Shown here: positions 60,572 through 64,000 of the stretch, piece after piece
How the letters are laid out: each line of letters opens with the position of its first letter
Numbering within the stretch: the stretch's first letter is position 1
Source of the DNA: Candidatus Hydrothermarchaeum profundi
GTDB taxonomy: Archaea > Hydrothermarchaeota > Hydrothermarchaeia > Hydrothermarchaeales > Hydrothermarchaeaceae
DNA length: 64,000 nt
Direction of reading: 5' to 3'
Assembly: GCA_002011125.2 (NCBI GenBank)
Contig: MTMF02000009.1
Coordinates: forward strand, 1,828,989-1,892,988
The notes under the pieces: generated by a model
What the model was told of the DNA's origin: nothing
Database searches by the model: none
The model's input: only the letters and a program-made list of their open reading frames with translations
Program-made: the position numbers and the translations under genes

Positions 60572-61189
60572 ATGGAACTAAAAAATATCCTACTCGATTC
60601 TCTGAGGACCGCATTAGAACTCCCAAATAGTATCCTCAGGTATATCATACTAGTCATTCTAAGTTTAATTCCCTTAGTAAACCTTACAGTCCTCGGATAT
60701 GCATACCGCTATATTGAGGAGGAGGGATTTCCTGAGCTTAGGGGGTTTGGCAAGATGTTCATTAAGGGATTTAAAATTGCCATGGTACTAACAAGTTATT
60801 TGTTCTTGCCTATCTTCATACTTTTCGTTTTAATGATAAAAGCAGGCATATACGTGGAGTCGCACCTTGAACTAACACTTCTTACCTATAGCGTATCTTT
60901 TCTCCTAGCTATCCCAATGTTCATTGGGATTATTTTGATGATAGTGCATGATGATTACGTTAAAGCTTTCGACTTGATAAAAATCTTCAAGATTTTGAGA
61001 GGAGTATATATTGAGTACTTAATATGGCTTGCCATAACTTTCCTAGCTGGTCTATTGATTTTAACAATATATGGAGTAGAAAAAATAGGATGGATTTTTG
61101 GATCTGCTATTTTCCCCTTCTACGTCATCTTCGTTTTGAGGTCTTCCTACTTGATGTATCAATACGGCGAAAACGTATCCAAATCTTAA
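60572..61189 (+). CDS. DUF4013 multi-helix membrane protein
   Basis: 205 aa with about five helices. DUF4013 features: repeated NSILRYIILVILSLIPLVNL, GYAYRYIEEEGFPEL and a repeated transmembrane core. Function unknown. It precedes tgtA by 48 bases. Confidence 0.85.
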   Translation: MELKNILLDSLRTALELPNSILRYIILVILSLIPLVNLTVLGYAYRYIEEEGFPELRGFGKMFIKGFKIAMVLTSYLFLPIFILFVLMIKAGIYVESHLELTLLTYSVSFLLAIPMFIGIILMIVHDDYVKAFDLIKIFKILRGVYIEYLIWLAITFLAGLLILTIYGVEKIGWIFGSAIFPFYVIFVLRSSYLMYQYGENVSKS

Positions 61190-61237
61190 GATTTCTTGAG
61201 TCAACTTTTATTATATTCTCTTTCTCTATCATAGGAT

Positions 61238-63145
61238 ATGTTTGAAATAAAATATAGAGACGCGTTGGGGAGGTTAGGCAGGTTTGAGGTACGGGGTAAG
61301 GTCGTCGAAACACCTCTCCTGCTACCGGTAATAAACCCTAAAATACAGCGGGTACCTTTGAAAGAAATTAAGCAAATGGGTTTTTCTGGTATTATAACAA
61401 ACAGCTATATAATAAAAAAAGACCCTGAATTGAGAGAAAGTGCGCTTAAAAAAGGAATCCATAAGACAATAGGTTTCGACGGTTTAATAATGACAGACTC
61501 GGGTTCTTATCAGCTTTATAGGTACGGAAAAATCGATGCAACCCCTGAAGAAATGGTTAAATTCCAAATTGACATCGGCTCTGATATAGGAGTTATTTTA
61601 GATGTCCCCTCTCTGCCAGACGCTAGTTGGGAAGACGCAAAAAGAAACCTACTAGAAACCCATAGGAGAGGAGAGAAGAGCATGCTTATTCCTAGAAACG
61701 GGATGTTACTTTCAGGTACAGTGCAGGGCGGAATTTATGCTGACTTACGTGAAGAAAGTGCTAAAAAGATGAGTAAAGTAGGGTTTGATCTGTATCCTAT
61801 AGGGGGAGTTGTTTCCTTACTCGAGAATTACCGCTTTAAAGACCTTGCAGAAGTAATAATGCATTCAAAGAAATTCTTACCGGTAGATAAACCTGTTCAC
61901 CTTTTTGGATGCGGTCATCCTATAATATTCGCCTTAGCGGTCGCTATGGGATGTGATATATTCGATTCCGCCGCCTATGCTCTTTACGCAAGAGATGATA
62001 GGTATATCACTTCAATGGGGACCTATAAGCTCGGACAACTTTCTGAGTTCCCATGTACTTGTGATGTCTGCTTAAACACTACTCCAGAGGAGATGAGGAG
62101 TATTGAAAAAGAAGACAGAGAAACTCTCTTAGCAAAACACAACTTATATGCAAGTCTAGAGGAACTAAAGAGAGTCAAACAATCCCTTGTAGACGGTACT
62201 TTATGGGAACTGGTAAGCATTAGAGCCAGAAGCCACCCTAGTTTACTTGATGCTTTTAAGGTTTTATTAGGATTTGAATTTGTAGAGAAGTTCGATCCAA
62301 TGACCAAAAAATCAGCCTTCTTCTATAGTAGCCAAGAGGACCTCGAAAGACCTGAAGTAAAAAGACACTTATATAGACTTAAGAATCTCGAAGTCAAGGG
62401 GGATATACTGATACTTCTTCCAGATGGAGAAAAACCCTATTCTAAAACATATGGCACCTTTAGTGATAGCAAGTATCATCTCTGTGTTGCTTCTCCCATC
62501 TTCGGTATCATACCTCTTGAACTTGAAGATATTTATCCTCTCGGACAACATGAAATTCCTGAATTTTTAAGAAAACGCATAATAAAAGAAGTTATTATGG
62601 AATATGCCAGAGGCTTTAAAAAAGTGTATATTTATGGAGAATTAGACATAGATCTGGGTGAAAAACTAGATTCTTTACCAGTACCTGATCTCAAAGAGGC
62701 AGACACCGTAAAAATCAGAGCTATAGGAGACTATCTTTTCGGAAAAGGAGCTGGGGAAATACTCTTCCATGATAGCCGGGTTGAAAGGTCTTCAAAAGGA
62801 AAAATAAGGAGAATAAAATCTGAAGATAACTCTCTCCTTGCAGTCATTAGAGCATCAGACGGCCAGATTATATTAACACCTAAAGGCGCTGAAAGATTGC
62901 TAAAAATGCCATGCCCAAAAAATAGAGTTATAGTGGATGATAAAGTATCTCAGTTCATACGGGAAGGGAAAAGCGTATTTGCGAAATTTGTCGTAGATTG
63001 CGATCCAGAGATTAGACCTTACCAAGAAGTAATCGTTGTTGATAGTGATGATGACGTATTAGCTACTGGGACAGCGATACTAAATAAGGAAGAGATGCTC
63101 GCATTTAATAAAGGTGTGGCGGTGAAAGTGAGGCACCATATATGA
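61238..63145 (+). CDS. tgtA: tRNA-guanine(15) transglycosylase (archaeosine)
   Basis: 635 aa. It swaps guanine at position 15 of tRNA for preQ0, the first step to archaeosine. The TIM-barrel has the catalytic TDSGSYQ and the nucleophile region DVPSLPDAS, a zinc site CTCDVC...H (about 269-310), then C-terminal domains and a PUA RNA-binding domain (about 555-630). This is the full-length euryarchaeal-type form. It overlaps the next gene (ATGA). Confidence 0.96.
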   Translation: MFEIKYRDALGRLGRFEVRGKVVETPLLLPVINPKIQRVPLKEIKQMGFSGIITNSYIIKKDPELRESALKKGIHKTIGFDGLIMTDSGSYQLYRYGKIDATPEEMVKFQIDIGSDIGVILDVPSLPDASWEDAKRNLLETHRRGEKSMLIPRNGMLLSGTVQGGIYADLREESAKKMSKVGFDLYPIGGVVSLLENYRFKDLAEVIMHSKKFLPVDKPVHLFGCGHPIIFALAVAMGCDIFDSAAYALYARDDRYITSMGTYKLGQLSEFPCTCDVCLNTTPEEMRSIEKEDRETLLAKHNLYASLEELKRVKQSLVDGTLWELVSIRARSHPSLLDAFKVLLGFEFVEKFDPMTKKSAFFYSSQEDLERPEVKRHLYRLKNLEVKGDILILLPDGEKPYSKTYGTFSDSKYHLCVASPIFGIIPLELEDIYPLGQHEIPEFLRKRIIKEVIMEYARGFKKVYIYGELDIDLGEKLDSLPVPDLKEADTVKIRAIGDYLFGKGAGEILFHDSRVERSSKGKIRRIKSEDNSLLAVIRASDGQIILTPKGAERLLKMPCPKNRVIVDDKVSQFIREGKSVFAKFVVDCDPEIRPYQEVIVVDSDDDVLATGTAILNKEEMLAFNKGVAVKVRHHI

Positions 63146-63726
63146 GCCTTGAAAGAGTAATAGAAGAAACGAAAGATTTTTTCTTACCCTACGGCCCCTT
63201 GGGGTTGTTTGCGCTTGCCTTCATAGAGTCATCGTTTTTCATAGTGCCACCAGACGTTCTTCTTATTCCTTTATGTCTTGTTAACCCAGAACTCGCATTT
63301 TTTTACGCTTCGGTATGCACTATTGGATCAGTTAGTGGCGCAATTTTCGGATATTATATAGGGAAAAAAGGAGGACGTCCTGTACTCCTTAAATACGCTT
63401 CAGAAGATAAAATAAAAAAAGTCGAAGAACTCTTCAGAAAACACGGGACACTAGCTGTCGGCCTTGCAGGATTTACCCCTATACCTTACAAAGTATTTAC
63501 CATTTCGTCAGGAGTATTCAACCATAAAATCCACCCATTTATTATTGTCTCGCTAATCGGCAGAGGACTGAGGTTCTTTTCCCTTGCAGCAATAATTAAA
63601 CTTTATGGAGATAAGATTATGGGAATTATATCCTCGTACTTCGAAGCTTTTTCTTTAGCTCTTGGTCTAGCGGTTCTATTAATCTATATAGCGTACAGAA
63701 AAATGTCCTCCCCGAAACGATTATAA
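63142..63726 (+). CDS. DedA/SNARE-associated (YqaA-like) membrane protein
   Basis: 194 aa with about four helices. Family motifs FIESSFFIVPPDVLL and GAIFGYYIGKKGGRP, then a GFTPIPYKVFTISSG loop, are typical. Such proteins affect lipid scrambling or membrane integrity. Its start overlaps tgtA's stop. Confidence 0.88.
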   Translation: MSLERVIEETKDFFLPYGPLGLFALAFIESSFFIVPPDVLLIPLCLVNPELAFFYASVCTIGSVSGAIFGYYIGKKGGRPVLLKYASEDKIKKVEELFRKHGTLAVGLAGFTPIPYKVFTISSGVFNHKIHPFIIVSLIGRGLRFFSLAAIIKLYGDKIMGIISSYFEAFSLALGLAVLLIYIAYRKMSSPKRL

Positions 63727-63752
63727 GAGCACTGTGTAGAGAAAAAGGTCTT

Positions 63753-64000
63753 ATGAAAAGGCTGATTATAGCACTTTTATTAATTACTGCAGTAGTATAC
63801 GCTGAGCCTACTCCAGGTCTTTTATGGAGATACGACACTGGAATGCCTATAAGTGATATTGCGATCTCATCTGACGGAAGCAAGATAGTAGCCGCAGCGG
63901 GGGATTATGTTTACATGCTTAACAGAAGCGGAAAGCTTGTTTGGAAAGTCAGATTAGATACTCCCCCTCAAAGTGTCGCCATAACTGAGAAAGGGAATGT
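63753..64000 (+). CDS. Surface beta-propeller protein, 5' part (runs off window)
   Basis: Signal peptide (about 1-17, ending VVYA) followed by propeller-like repeats (LLWRYDTGMPISDIAISSDG, VYMLNRSGKLVWKVRLD), typical of WD/PQQ-like exported proteins. Only 82 residues are visible. It resembles the last visible repeat of the first gene in the window. Function unknown. Confidence 0.75.
   Translation, partial: MKRLIIALLLITAVVYAEPTPGLLWRYDTGMPISDIAISSDGSKIVAAAGDYVYMLNRSGKLVWKVRLDTPPQSVAITEKGN

Noticed and set aside
1-64000. CRISPR array, IS element or prophage
   Set aside because: No regularly spaced repeats, transposase, integrase or phage structural genes were seen anywhere in the window.

Overview
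The window is archaeal. It carries archaeal TFE, an Orc1/Cdc6 initiator, full-length archaeosine TGT, a class I CCA-adding enzyme, Hel308, Trm56, CofG/CofH and AT-rich TATA-like boxes. The metabolism is anaerobic methylotrophy of methylamines using pyrrolysine. It holds monomethylamine methyltransferase mtmB (in-frame UAG at codon 202) with its corrinoid protein mtmC, dimethylamine methyltransferase mtbB (in-frame UAG at codon 354) with mtbC, and the corrinoid reactivator ramA. Nearby C1 genes are F420-dependent methylene-H4MPT dehydrogenase (mtd), a MetV-MetF reductase pair, a membrane HdrDE-like heterodisulfide reductase, and F420 synthesis genes. A speH-bpsA operon for branched polyamines suggests a thermophile. 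No mcr, mtr, mtbA or pyl genes lie in the window, so methanogenesis is likely but unproven; a non-methanogenic methylotroph is possible. I do not assign a lineage.

Layout. 1-4.6 kb: end of a surface beta-propeller protein, ilvE, tRNA-Arg, a PAS histidine kinase and an HtrA protease. 4.6-11.4 kb: tRNA and RNA enzymes and polyamine synthesis. 11.4-14.7 kb: a tandem two-gene duplication, pentaheme cytochrome c plus membrane-anchored surface protein, with a 683-bp block repeated identically. 15-25 kb: AAA ATPase, Lrp regulator, anaerobic ribonucleotide reductase, ThyX and Hel308. 25-38.6 kb: Ni/Co transporter, thioredoxins, hdrED, a CMD-DsrE-TusA cluster, a decayed vapBC locus, mtd, cofGH, a toxin-antitoxin pair and metVF. 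38.6-48 kb: ClC channel, sugar nucleotidyltransferase, cdc6, trm56, tfe, and a nickel ECF importer behind a NikR-like operator. 48-60 kb: the methylamine region. It runs HTH-RDD regulator, mtbC-mtbB, MoxR-VWA, DUF2284, ramA, then on the minus strand an Amt-family transporter, a small membrane protein, mtmC and mtmB. 60-64 kb: tgtA, a DedA protein and the start of another surface beta-propeller protein.

How the genes fit together: the Amt-type channel probably imports methylammonium. MtmB and MtbB pass methyl groups to MtmC and MtbC, and RamA keeps the corrinoids reduced. Nickel importers would supply F430 and hydrogenases. Mtd and MetVF handle the C1-pterin branch. HdrDE and possibly the pentaheme cytochromes handle electrons.

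The most unusual points are: UAG is also the stop codon of roughly a quarter of the genes although it encodes pyrrolysine here; short leader ORFs with good ribosome sites precede several methylamine-type genes, the one before the transporter ending in UAG; a nested RNA hairpin separates mtbC from mtbB; the cytochrome unit is tandemly duplicated; and the second cysteine motif of HdrD is degenerate.
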